Shown here one piece after another: positions 42,092-50,001 of a DNA stretch of 64,000 bases (its first letter is position 1; every line of letters begins with the position of its first letter). The notes under the pieces are model-generated. The model was not told the origin of the DNA. It did no database searches and was given only the letters and a program-made list of their open reading frames with translations. The DNA comes from Roseateles chitinivorans. GTDB taxonomy: Bacteria; Pseudomonadota; Gammaproteobacteria; Burkholderiales; Burkholderiaceae_C. The translations under genes were made by a program, and so were the position numbers. Location: NCBI RefSeq assembly GCF_002761755.1, contig NZ_PEOG01000022.1:20773-84772 (forward strand), read 5' to 3'.

Positions 42092-43642
42092 ATGACACCC
42101 AACGCCAATCTCTTCGCGGCGCTGCGCGCGAACTTCTCCGACGACCTGGACGCCTGCGCGATCGAACTGGCCGACGGCCCCGACGCCGGCCAGCGCTACA
42201 GCTGGCGCGACATCGACCGCGCGACCGCGATGATCGCCAACCTGCTGGACTCGCTGGACCTGCCCGCCGGCAGCCGTGTCGCGGTGCAGACCGAGAAGAG
42301 CGTCGAGGCGCTGCTGCTCTACCTCGCGGTGCTGCGCGCCGGCTATGTCTACCTGCCGCTGAACACCGGCTACCAGGCGGCCGAACTCGAGTACTTCATC
42401 GGCAATGCGGAGCCGGCCGTGGTGGTCTGCGCGGGCAAGCACTTCGGCTGGATCAGCAAGCTGGCCTTCCAGGCCAAGGTGCCGTGGGTGTTCACCCTCA
42501 ACGAGGATCGCAGCGGCACGCTGCTGGACCGCGCGGTGCAGATGCCCGACACCCACCAGGTCGCCGCGAAGCAGCCGGACGACCTGGCCGCCATCCTCTA
42601 CACCAGCGGCACGACCGGGCGCAGCAAGGGCGCGATGCTGAGCCATGGCAACCTGCTGTCCAACGCCGAGGTGCTGCGCCATGCCTGGGGCTGGCGGGCG
42701 GACGACGTGCTGATCCATGCGCTGCCGATCTTCCATGTGCATGGCCTGTTCGTCGCGTCGCACGGCGCGCTGCTGGCCGGCGCGCGGATGCTCTGGTTCA
42801 ACCGCTTCGAGCCGCGCGCCGTCATCGCGCGCCTGCCGGATGCGACGCTGTTCATGGGCGTGCCCACGTTGTACGTGCGTCTGCTGGAGCAGGCCACGCT
42901 GACGGCGGAGGCCTGCGCGCGGATGCGGCTGTTCATCAGCGGTTCGGCGCCGCTGCTGATCGAGACCTTCCAGGAATGGCAGCGCCGCACCGGCCACACC
43001 ATCCTGGAGCGCTACGGCATGAGCGAGACCGTCATGCTGACCTCCAATCCCTACCGGGCCGAGGATGGCCCGCGGCGCGGCGGCACGGTCGGCTTCCCGC
43101 TGCCGGGCGTAGGCCTGCGCGTCGTCGACGACGCCGGCGCGCCCTGCCCCAGCACCGGCGAGGGCGAGATCGGCCACATCCAGGTCCGCGGGCCGAATGT
43201 CTTCTCCGGCTACTGGCGCATGCCGGAGAAGACCAAGGAGGAGTTCACTCCCGACGGCTGGTTCAAGACCGGCGACGTCGGCCGCCGCGACGAGCAGGGC
43301 TACGTGACGATCGTCGGTCGCAGCAAGGACCTGATCATCAGCGGCGGCTACAACGTCTATCCGGCCGAGATCGAAGGCTGGCTCAACGAGCTGCCGGGCG
43401 TGGCGGAATCCGCGGTGGTGGGCGTGCCGCATCCGGATTTCGGCGAGGGCGTGATCGCGGTGGTCGTGCCGCGCGCCGGCGCCACGCTGGACGGCACGAC
43501 GCTGATCGCCGCGCTGAAGGACCGGATCGCCGGCTTCAAGGTGCCCAAGCGGGTGTTCGTCGACACCGAACTGCCGCGCAACGCGATGGGCAAGGTGCAG
43601 AAGAACCTGCTGCGGGAGCGGCATCGGGCGCTCTTCGGCTGA
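42092..43642 (+). CDS. matB: Malonyl-CoA synthetase (malonate-CoA ligase)
   Basis: A 516-residue acyl-CoA synthetase that activates malonate. ATP-binding motif YTSGTTGRSKG is near residue 170. ERYGMSET and GWFKTGDVGRRDEQGY follow, and the catalytic Lys is in RNAMGKVQK near the C-terminus. The N-terminus NANLFAALRANF is typical of MatB, so I chose ATG 42092; ATG 42062 overlaps the receptor stop by one base and would add ten atypical residues. With the decarboxylase upstream it gives malonate to malonyl-CoA to acetyl-CoA. A terminator follows at 43727. Confidence 0.93.
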   Translation: MTPNANLFAALRANFSDDLDACAIELADGPDAGQRYSWRDIDRATAMIANLLDSLDLPAGSRVAVQTEKSVEALLLYLAVLRAGYVYLPLNTGYQAAELEYFIGNAEPAVVVCAGKHFGWISKLAFQAKVPWVFTLNEDRSGTLLDRAVQMPDTHQVAAKQPDDLAAILYTSGTTGRSKGAMLSHGNLLSNAEVLRHAWGWRADDVLIHALPIFHVHGLFVASHGALLAGARMLWFNRFEPRAVIARLPDATLFMGVPTLYVRLLEQATLTAEACARMRLFISGSAPLLIETFQEWQRRTGHTILERYGMSETVMLTSNPYRAEDGPRRGGTVGFPLPGVGLRVVDDAGAPCPSTGEGEIGHIQVRGPNVFSGYWRMPEKTKEEFTPDGWFKTGDVGRRDEQGYVTIVGRSKDLIISGGYNVYPAEIEGWLNELPGVAESAVVGVPHPDFGEGVIAVVVPRAGATLDGTTLIAALKDRIAGFKVPKRVFVDTELPRNAMGKVQKNLLRERHRALFG

Positions 43643-43726
43643 GGCCTCGGAAGACTCCGGAAGCAGCGCTCCCGCGCGGGCAATCGCATCTCCGTACTGT
43701 CGCTTCCTGGAGACGGCGCGACAGTG

Positions 43727-43746
43727 CGGCCTAATGGCCGGATTTT
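43727..43746 (+). terminator. Terminator of the malonate operon
   Basis: CGGCC-TAAT-GGCCG followed by GATTTT, 85 bp after the matB stop. A second, longer inverted repeat (ACTGTCGC ... GCGACAGT) lies just upstream at about 43696-43725. The T-tract makes this a plausible Rho-independent terminator. Confidence 0.65.
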
Positions 43747-43775
43747 CGGTATCACTTCACACCGGCCCATTTTGG

Positions 43776-43804
43776 TTGTGTGTTGGTTGCATTACCGTTA
43801 TAGA
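43776..43804 (+). promoter_or_regulatory. Candidate sigma-70 promoter of the bacteriocin-like locus
   Basis: TTGTGT (43776-43781), 17-bp spacer, TATAGA (43799-43804). It lies at the start of the lower-GC segment, about 130 bp before the first small reading frame. The rest of the 43747-43930 gap has one small hairpin (CCCC-TTTC-GGGG near 43897) and no gene. Confidence 0.45.
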
Positions 43805-43930
43805 TTCCAACCAGAACCTGTAAGGCCTGTCAGTTTCATCGCTCGCTGATACTTGATATTGAATGGCACCCGCCCTTCATACTCGAATCTTCGCCCCTTT
43901 CGGGGAGCGATTCGCGAGAACGAGGCGGTC

Positions 43931-44008
43931 ATGTATAAAGAAGCGCGCCCCGAATTCCCTTTGGGTGACCGGGACGTAGTTTTCTATCAACTTGAATTCA
44001 GCGAATAA
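43931..44008 (+). CDS. 25-residue peptide upstream of the bacteriocin-like leader
   Basis: MYKEARPEFPLGDRDVVFYQ plus LEFSE, preceded by CGAGGCGGTC. Its TAA stop (44006-44008) is one base before the next ATG (44010), the spacing of translationally coupled genes. It has no recognisable family and may be a small regulatory or leader peptide, or only a chance frame. Confidence 0.35.
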   Translation: MYKEARPEFPLGDRDVVFYQLEFSE

Positions 44009-44009
44009 G

Positions 44010-44190
44010 ATGGATGACCTTCAAGAACTGAACCTGAGTGATCCGGAACAAGTGAGCGGCTGACTGCTCCGCGGGTGGGCCGTTGGCAAGCTGCTGGACA
44101 TTGCTTTCGACGCCATCGTCGATTACAACAATTCTGGCGCTGCAGCCGATCGCCACCGGTGCTGGATCGGGCGCCGGCACTTTCGGTTAA
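44010..44190 (+). pseudogene. Interrupted double-glycine bacteriocin (microcin-like) precursor
   Basis: ATG 44010 gives MDDLQELNLSDPEQVSG and then TGA at 44061. The peptide is a near-ideal double-glycine leader (L-x-ELNLxxxEQVSGG), but the second Gly codon is the stop; GGA to TGA is one base change. Read through, the same frame continues LLRGWAVGKLLDIAFDAIVDY, an amphipathic helix-like core. The +1 frame then supplies TTILALQPIATGAGSGAGTF and G before TAA at 44188, a Gly-rich end like those of class II bacteriocins. So the gene appears to carry a nonsense mutation and perhaps a frameshift. No peptidase-ABC exporter is nearby. Confidence 0.55.
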
Positions 44191-44200
44191 CGAATGTGCC

Positions 44201-44221
44201 AAGGGCCCGACCGGGCCCTTT
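44201..44221 (+). terminator. Hairpin between the bacteriocin-like frame and the membrane protein gene
   Basis: AAGGGCCCG and CGGGCCCTT form a 9-bp stem around a tiny loop, 11 bp after the +1-frame stop. Only one T follows, so it may attenuate rather than fully stop transcription into the next gene. Confidence 0.5.
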
Positions 44222-44228
44222 GAATCGC

Positions 44229-44714
44229 ATGGCGCCTCTTTCTAATTACTTTAGGTCCCTCGTCCGCAAAGGGCTGTGGCTTCAGTTTTCAGCTGCTTCC
44301 GCGCTATTGGCTTGGTTGATCGTCCTGGCTATTCTCTGGCCATTCACCTGGCTGATCGGTTCGGCCGCACTTCCTATTAACGAATCGCCGCTCAGGGTAT
44401 TGTTTGACGGCCTGGTGTTCGCACCACTGACTGAGAACACCTTGGTCGTTATTGGCCTGCTACTCCTGCGCAACCGGTTTTCGGATCGACAGGCTGTCGG
44501 GCTGATGACCGTGGTCGCCGTTGCCCTGCATGCCGCCCTCGCGTCATGGACCGCGATCGCCGCCTTACTGCTCTTTTCGATGATGGGAGTCAGCTACATC
44601 GCGTGGCAGCCCCTGGGCCCGAGGCGCGCGTTTCTCATCATTTGCCTGCAGCACCTGCTTTTCAATCTTCCCGCTACCGCGGCGACCGCTCTGGAAGTGG
44701 CCCGTATTCGTTAG
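44229..44714 (+). CDS. CPBP-like small membrane protein, possible bacteriocin immunity protein
   Basis: A 161-residue membrane protein with four to five helices. Three blocks resemble degenerate CPBP (CAAX protease/bacteriocin-processing) motifs: FAPLTENTLVVIGLLLLRNRF for the EExxxR region, ALHAALASWTAIAALLLFSM for the second, and CLQHLLFNLPAT for the H-x3-N block. The first has a single Glu and no paired Glu-Glu. CPBP-type proteins beside bacteriocin genes often give self-immunity. I chose ATG 44229; a GTG at 44196 in the same frame would start inside the hairpin. GC is clearly lower than in the neighbours. Confidence 0.6.
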   Translation: MAPLSNYFRSLVRKGLWLQFSAASALLAWLIVLAILWPFTWLIGSAALPINESPLRVLFDGLVFAPLTENTLVVIGLLLLRNRFSDRQAVGLMTVVAVALHAALASWTAIAALLLFSMMGVSYIAWQPLGPRRAFLIICLQHLLFNLPATAATALEVARIR

Positions 44715-44817
44715 CAAGGACTCGAAGGCGAGCACGCTTCCACCGTGGCTCAGCCGGTTCACTGCCGATGGGCGCATCCCAATGGATGGCATCCAAGTCA
44801 GCCGACAATCCCGCCCC

Positions 44818-45069
44818 ATGAGCACGCCCACGCCGCTGCCCGACAACACCGCCTGCCCACGCTGCGGCGGCGGTTTCCATTGCGGCGTGGAGGACGGCTG
44901 GTGCGCCTGCTTCGGCACGCGGCTGGGCGAGGACCTGAAGCAGGACCTGGCCACGCGCTGGCCGGGGCGATGCCTGTGCCTGCGCTGCCTGACGGAGCTG
45001 GCCCGCCAGGACCCGGGCAGTCATGTGCCGGACGCGCCCGGAACAGCCGGCCCGCTGCCCCTTTGTTGA
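44818..45069 (+). CDS. Cysteine-rich CWC family protein
   Basis: An 83-residue small protein with the pattern CPRCGGGFHCG, WCACF, then CLCLRCLTEL, matching cysteine-rich CWC proteins. Seven Cys before the tail could bind one or more zinc ions. Function is unknown. ATG 44818 was chosen because upstream in-frame codons fall in the low-GC segment. The protein is followed 30 bp later by a diguanylate cyclase on the same strand. Confidence 0.82.
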   Translation: MSTPTPLPDNTACPRCGGGFHCGVEDGWCACFGTRLGEDLKQDLATRWPGRCLCLRCLTELARQDPGSHVPDAPGTAGPLPLC

Positions 45070-45099
45070 GCGCTTGAAGGTCAGCGCCGCGCGTCCAAA

Positions 45100-47421
45100 A
45101 TGCCGCGGATGGCCTCCTCCCTGTTCAGCCAGTCCGTCGCCGAGCGCCTGCGAGTGCGGCGCCTGCTGGTCTACGGTCCCTTCCTCGCGCTGGGCCTGGT
45201 GCTGGTGGTGCTGTGGGCGCTGGTGCTGTGGTTCGCGCTGCTGTATCCGCGCTCGCTGGTCGAGGAACTCCAGCAGGACCTCCATGCGATCGCGCTCAAT
45301 GCCGCGCAGGACACCGAGCAGCTGCTGCGGGAGACCGAGGGCAGCCTGCGCACGCTGGACCTGCTGCTGATGACGCGCCGCAACGAGCGTCAGGACCTGG
45401 ACGCGACGGTGTCGCTGCTGGCCGACTCGCTGCGGGACAACTCGCGTGGCCTGACCGACGTGATGCTGGCCAGCGCCGAGGGTCGTCTGTGGCGCATCCC
45501 CTCGGTGACCGGCGAGCCGTACGTGGAACTGGGCCCGAAGAGCTTCCTGTCGGAACTGGGCCGGCCGGGCGGGCCGAGCATCGTCGTCGGCGCGCCGCTG
45601 CGCCTGCGGCCGGGCGCCCATTTCGTGATCCCGATGGCCACCCGCCTGAGCGCCCCCACCGGCCCCTTCACCGCCACCGTCGGCTTCATCGACCTGGAGA
45701 CGCTGCTGCGCGGCTACCGCGCGCGCTCGATGCGCTCGGGCATGGCGGTGCTGCTGGAGCGCGACGACGGCATCGCGATGGCGCGCTGGCCGGAGGTGCC
45801 CGGCCTGATCGGCAGCAACCTGCGCGAGGTGCCCGGCGAGGAGGTGCTGCCGACCGGCCCGCCGGCGAGCGGCCAGTTCATCGTGACCCGCAGCCCGGCC
45901 GACGGCCGCGAGCGCATCGTCTCCTACCGCATGCTGCAGGACTATCCGCTGCGGCTGTTCGTCTCCTTCGAGCGCGACCGCATCCTCGCCGGCTACCTGC
46001 AGCAGCGCCGTGCGGTGCTGGTCTTCTCGGTCGTCATCAGCGCGATCGCGGTCGGACTGATGGGCTGGTTCACCCGGCTGCAACAGCGGGCGCGGCTGCG
46101 CGAGGCGGAGCGCGAGGCCACCGCCGACGCCTCGCCGATGGGGCTGTTCCGCTGCGACCTCAGCGGCCGCACCGTCTACGCCAACGAGACCTACCTGCGC
46201 CTGCTGGAGATCGACCGCGCCGCCCTGGCCTGGGGCTGGCTGGAGCGGCTGCCGCCCGCCGAGCGCGAGCCCACGCGCGCGCAGTGGGCGGCGCTGGTCG
46301 CGCGCGGGGAGCCGGTGGACCGGGTGCATCAGCTCACGCGCCGCGACGGCAGCGCGATGCTGGTGCGGCTGCGGATGCGGCCGATGCGCCTGGGCGACCG
46401 CATCGTCGCCCATGCCGGCACCCTGGCCGACATCAGCGCCGAACTGGCGGCGCGCCGCGAGCGCGAACGCAGCCAGGCCGTCATGGGCGCGATGGCGCAG
46501 AGCGTCAACGTCATGATGCTGGCGGTCGACACCGACGAACGGGTGCTGTTCTGCAACAAGGCCTTCGAGCGCCGCTTCGACATCCCGGAGCGGTCCTGGC
46601 TGGGCCGGCATGCGTCCGAGGTGTTCGATGAGCTCTATCCGGCGGTGCAGCCGCTGATCCGGCGTGCCTTCGGTGGCGAGACCAGCGTGGTCGAGATGCG
46701 CGACGACGACGGCATCAGCCGGCCGATGCCGCTGGACGGCGACGATCGTGGCGAGACCCGCTACGTGGAGCTGACCTACGCGCCGCTGCTCAACGACGAC
46801 GGCACCATCCTCGGCGCCTATGGCGTGGCGCGCGACGTGACCGACGCCAAGCAGGAGCAGATGCGCCTGCTGCGCGCGTCCAACACCGACCCGTTGACCG
46901 AGTTGCTCAACCGGGCCGGCTTCGCCTCGCAGGTTCACGCGGCGCTGGGCCGGGCGGTCAGTCGCGACGAGCTGGTGGCGCTGCTGTACCTGGACCTCGA
47001 CCGCTTCAAGCCGGTCAACGACGAGCATGGCCACCCGGTCGGCGACGCGCTGCTCAAGGCCGTCGCCGGGCGGCTGCGCCATGCGCTGCGACCACAGGAC
47101 CTGGTCGCCCGCCTCGGCGGCGATGAATTCGCGGTCTTCCTGACCCAGGTCGCCCGGCCCGTCGACGCGCAGGTGGTCGCCGACAAGTTGGTGCATGCGC
47201 TGACGATGCCGTTCCGCATCGGGGCGCTGGAGCTCCACATCGGCACCAGCGTCGGCTTCTGCGTCGAATGGGCCCGGCGGGCCGACATCGACCAGCTCGT
47301 CACCCACGCCGACGAGGCGCTCTACCGCGCGAAGCGCGCGGGCCGCGGGCAGTCCAACGGCAGCCTGTGCGCCGACCGGCTCGGACCGACCGGGGAGGCG
47401 CCGCCTGCGGACCGGGGCTAG
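45100..47421 (+). CDS. Membrane diguanylate cyclase with periplasmic sensor and PAS domains
   Basis: A 773-residue c-di-GMP synthase. TM1 (about residues 22-48) and TM2 (about 302-325) enclose a Cache-like periplasmic domain with PMATRLSAPTGPFTATVGF. Two PAS domains follow (about 340-450 and 465-590). The GGDEF domain has GGDEF at about residues 673-677 and an RxxD inhibitory site (RPQD) five residues before it, so product inhibition is likely. There is no EAL domain. ATG 45109 is an alternative start three codons later. The C-terminus has a 20-residue disordered tail. Confidence 0.93.
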   Translation: MPRMASSLFSQSVAERLRVRRLLVYGPFLALGLVLVVLWALVLWFALLYPRSLVEELQQDLHAIALNAAQDTEQLLRETEGSLRTLDLLLMTRRNERQDLDATVSLLADSLRDNSRGLTDVMLASAEGRLWRIPSVTGEPYVELGPKSFLSELGRPGGPSIVVGAPLRLRPGAHFVIPMATRLSAPTGPFTATVGFIDLETLLRGYRARSMRSGMAVLLERDDGIAMARWPEVPGLIGSNLREVPGEEVLPTGPPASGQFIVTRSPADGRERIVSYRMLQDYPLRLFVSFERDRILAGYLQQRRAVLVFSVVISAIAVGLMGWFTRLQQRARLREAEREATADASPMGLFRCDLSGRTVYANETYLRLLEIDRAALAWGWLERLPPAEREPTRAQWAALVARGEPVDRVHQLTRRDGSAMLVRLRMRPMRLGDRIVAHAGTLADISAELAARRERERSQAVMGAMAQSVNVMMLAVDTDERVLFCNKAFERRFDIPERSWLGRHASEVFDELYPAVQPLIRRAFGGETSVVEMRDDDGISRPMPLDGDDRGETRYVELTYAPLLNDDGTILGAYGVARDVTDAKQEQMRLLRASNTDPLTELLNRAGFASQVHAALGRAVSRDELVALLYLDLDRFKPVNDEHGHPVGDALLKAVAGRLRHALRPQDLVARLGGDEFAVFLTQVARPVDAQVVADKLVHALTMPFRIGALELHIGTSVGFCVEWARRADIDQLVTHADEALYRAKRAGRGQSNGSLCADRLGPTGEAPPADRG

Positions 47422-47436
47422 CAGCGGGACGGCGGC

Positions 47437-48015
47437 TCAGCCGCAATGGCCGAAGTCGCTCGGATCGCGGCCGTTCAGGCCGGCTGTCGGCGTCGCGGCG
47501 CCGTGCTTCAGGCGCATCAGCGTCATCTGCAAGACCTTGGCGTCGGCGCTGGCGCGATGACGGCGCAGCTGCGCTTGCGCGCGTACTTCCTGCTGCACCG
47601 CGTTCCAGCGATCGGCCTCGTCCTCGGACAGCAGGCGGCGCAGGTCCTCGAGCCGGAAGCGCGGCAGCCGGCCGGCGCTGTCGAAGAGCTTGGACAGCCA
47701 GCTGTAGTCGTGGCCCCAGCTGTCCGAATAGACCGTCTGGCCGGCCAGGCGCCGGTTGAGTTCGTCCGCGATCCACTCGCGGGGTCGGCCATGGCGCATC
47801 AGCAGCTCGCGGGAGATGCCGTGCAGCGCCTCGGCCTGCTCGTCCCAGTGCGACCATTCGGGCGCCGGCTGGATCAGCGAGCAGAACGGCAGCCCGCCCG
47901 CCTCGACGAAGCCGATCTCGATCGGATAGCTGCCGCGGCCGAAGCCGGAGGCCTCCAGGTCGAGGATGGTCGGCGCGAGCACCGGGGCGGCGGCAGGCAG
48001 GACGGCGACGGTCAT
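47437..48015 (-). CDS. DnaQ/RNase T-like 3'-5' exonuclease
   Basis: A 192-residue protein with the DEDDh exonuclease pattern: DLEASGFGRGSYPIEIGFV (Asp and Glu of motif I), YSDSWGHDYSWL (motif II Asp) and HRASADAKVL (motif III His and Asp). The N-terminal 18 residues are Ala/Pro-rich. It lacks other domains, so it could act on RNA or DNA ends. ATG 48015 fits the conserved first strand. It converges with the diguanylate cyclase gene 15 bp away. Confidence 0.8.
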   Translation of the reverse strand: MTVAVLPAAAPVLAPTILDLEASGFGRGSYPIEIGFVEAGGLPFCSLIQPAPEWSHWDEQAEALHGISRELLMRHGRPREWIADELNRRLAGQTVYSDSWGHDYSWLSKLFDSAGRLPRFRLEDLRRLLSEDEADRWNAVQQEVRAQAQLRRHRASADAKVLQMTLMRLKHGAATPTAGLNGRDPSDFGHCG

Positions 48016-48067
48016 GGGGACGAGTATGCAAGCGGCGGGCCACCCGCGGTCGCCGCCCCTCCTCAGA

Positions 48068-49087
48068 TCAGGGGACGGCCGGCGCGGTGGTCGGCGCGGA
48101 CGAGGACGGCGGATCGACCGCGTCGCCGTCGCCGCTGTCGCCCCGGTCCCGGCCACGGCGGCGCTGCAGCGCATGCCAGCCGTCCAGGCCGCCGTCGAGC
48201 GCCAGGACGCGGGCATGGCCGCGCTGGAGCAGCTCATGGGCGCCCTGCACCGCGGAGATCTCGTTCGGGCAGTTGCAGTACAGGACCAGCAGGCGGTCGC
48301 GGGGCAACTGGTCGGCGTATTCCGGCAGGCGCGTCAGCGGGATGTTGAGCGCACCGGGCAAGGTGCGCGGATCGGCGGCGCGCCCCGGGTCGCTGCGCAC
48401 GTCGATGAACAGCGGCGCCATGTCCTGGTCAACCAGCGCGGCCGCGTCCTCGACGCTGATGCGTTCGACTTCGCCCTGCAGCCTCGCCATCTGGCGGCGG
48501 CGGCGCCAGCGGTTGCCCACCATCAGCAGCAGCACCGCGCCGATCGCCGCCAGGGCCAGCAGGCCGGCATTGGACAGCGCGTCCAGCACATCCTGGATCT
48601 GGTCGCTGAAGACCAGGCCCAGGCCGAGGAAGCACAGCGTCCACACCAGGCCGGCGACCGCGTCGTAGGCGACGAAGCGCCGCCAGCCCATGCCGAGCGC
48701 GCCGGCCATCGGCGCGGCGACGACCGAGATGCCGGGCAGGAACTTCGCCGCCAGCAGCGAGCTGCCGCCCCAGCGCGCGATCAGGCTTTCGCTCTGGCGC
48801 ACGCAGACATCCGGCGACAGCGAGACGCGGCACAGCAGCCGCAGCACGCGATGGCCATGGGTGCGGCCGGCGATGAACCAGATGGCGTCGCCCAGCACGT
48901 TGGCCAGCACCGCGGCCACGACCAGCGACAGCGCCGACAGGCGACCCGCCGCCGCCAGGCCTCCCGCCACGACCAGCAGGGGGGCCGCGGGCAGCGGCGC
49001 ACCGATGCGCGCAGCCAGCGTCACGAGGAAGACGAGCAGGAAGTCGTGCTGGATCAGCAGGTCGATCAGGGCGCGCATGCGGCGCAT
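48068..49087 (-). CDS. DedA-family membrane protein fused to a rhodanese domain
   Basis: A 339-residue two-domain protein. The N-terminal 200 residues are a DedA/SNARE-associated membrane domain: IGAPLPAAPLLVVAGGLAA, then SLLAAKFLPGISVVAAPMAG with the proline-rich re-entrant loop. A rhodanese domain follows (residues about 215-310) with PLFIDVRS at its start and a Cys in the active loop LYCNCPNEISA. DedA proteins are linked to lipid scrambling and membrane homeostasis; rhodanese domains handle persulfide or thiosulfate sulfur. The fusion occurs in other betaproteobacteria. Two close ATGs (49087 and 49078) are possible. The C-terminus is Asp/Arg/Pro-rich. Confidence 0.88.
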   Translation of the reverse strand: MRRMRALIDLLIQHDFLLVFLVTLAARIGAPLPAAPLLVVAGGLAAAGRLSALSLVVAAVLANVLGDAIWFIAGRTHGHRVLRLLCRVSLSPDVCVRQSESLIARWGGSSLLAAKFLPGISVVAAPMAGALGMGWRRFVAYDAVAGLVWTLCFLGLGLVFSDQIQDVLDALSNAGLLALAAIGAVLLLMVGNRWRRRRQMARLQGEVERISVEDAAALVDQDMAPLFIDVRSDPGRAADPRTLPGALNIPLTRLPEYADQLPRDRLLVLYCNCPNEISAVQGAHELLQRGHARVLALDGGLDGWHALQRRRGRDRGDSGDGDAVDPPSSSAPTTAPAVP

Positions 49088-49161
49088 TGTCGCGGCTGGC
49101 GAGGACTCCGGTCGGCGGTGGGGCGATTGCGCGAACGCCGCGCGCCGCGGCCCCGCCCGGC

Positions 49162-49848
49162 TCAGGACGCCAGCCGCTGCGGCGCCGGCCGGGCGACGAA
49201 GGCGAACTGCACGTACTTGGTCTCCTCCAGCTGTCGCCCGAACAGCCGGAAGGCGAGCCGCCGCTTGATCGACGGCGTGTACCACTGCTCGTTGATGCCC
49301 TGGACGCTGAGCACCTCGTAGCCGCACTCGTCGAACATCCGCAGCGCGCTGGTGCGGGTGAAGAAGCGCAGATGGGTGCGATCACGGACGCCGCAGCGCT
49401 CATAGCGGAAGTCGCGGTCGTGCAGCAGCGGCCAGATCGTGTCGAGGTGCAGCAGGTTGGGCAGCGAGGCGAGGACCACGCCGCCGGGCGCGAGCAACGG
49501 TGCGGCGTGGTTCAGCGCGGCCCAGGGATCGGGCATGTGCTCGAGCACGTCGTTGAAGACGACGGCATGGAAATGCGCCTCGGGCAGCGGCAGCGCGGCA
49601 TCGAAGCAGCCCTGCAGCACGCGATCCAGATACTGGCCGGCGCGCTCGGCGGCGCCGGCGTCGGGCTCCACGCCCCAGACCTCGGCACCGGGGCGCGCCG
49701 TCTTGACCGCCTCGCCGAAGGCGCCGGTATTGCAGCCCACGTCCAGCACGCGCTGGCAGTCCCGCGGCAGGAAGGCCAGCATCTCGTGCCGGGCGATGTG
49801 GGGGTAATCGATGCGGACGAGCGGACTGGCGGAACGTGCGGCCGGCAT
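49162..49848 (-). CDS. Class I SAM-dependent methyltransferase
   Basis: A 228-residue methyltransferase. Motif I is RVLDVGCNTGAFGEAVK, motif II GVEPDAGAAERA, and VVFNDVLEHMPDPW is motif III of the UbiE/WcaG-like methyltransferase_23 group. The C-terminal FRYERCGVRDRTHLRFFT is typical of methyltransferases associated with surface polysaccharide. I chose ATG 49848 because GAGGAGA lies 6-8 bases upstream. Substrate is unknown and the gene is not in a polysaccharide cluster. Confidence 0.87.
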   Translation of the reverse strand: MPAARSASPLVRIDYPHIARHEMLAFLPRDCQRVLDVGCNTGAFGEAVKTARPGAEVWGVEPDAGAAERAGQYLDRVLQGCFDAALPLPEAHFHAVVFNDVLEHMPDPWAALNHAAPLLAPGGVVLASLPNLLHLDTIWPLLHDRDFRYERCGVRDRTHLRFFTRTSALRMFDECGYEVLSVQGINEQWYTPSIKRRLAFRLFGRQLEETKYVQFAFVARPAPQRLAS

Positions 49849-50001
49849 GGGACTCTCCTCGGCGGCAGGCACCGCGACGGTGCGGGCAGCATAGTCACGC
49901 CCGGCCGCCGACGACATCCTTTGCTTTCGGGACAGGGAAGTCCCGACCCGCCGAGCGGCGCGCCCGTCGGAGGTTCCGCCGCGAGCGCTCAGGCGCGCCG
50001 G

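Noticed and set aside
43720..44750. tRNA or other structural RNA in the low-GC segment after matB
   Set aside because: No cloverleaf or known RNA motif could be drawn; the visible stems are short hairpins or terminators.
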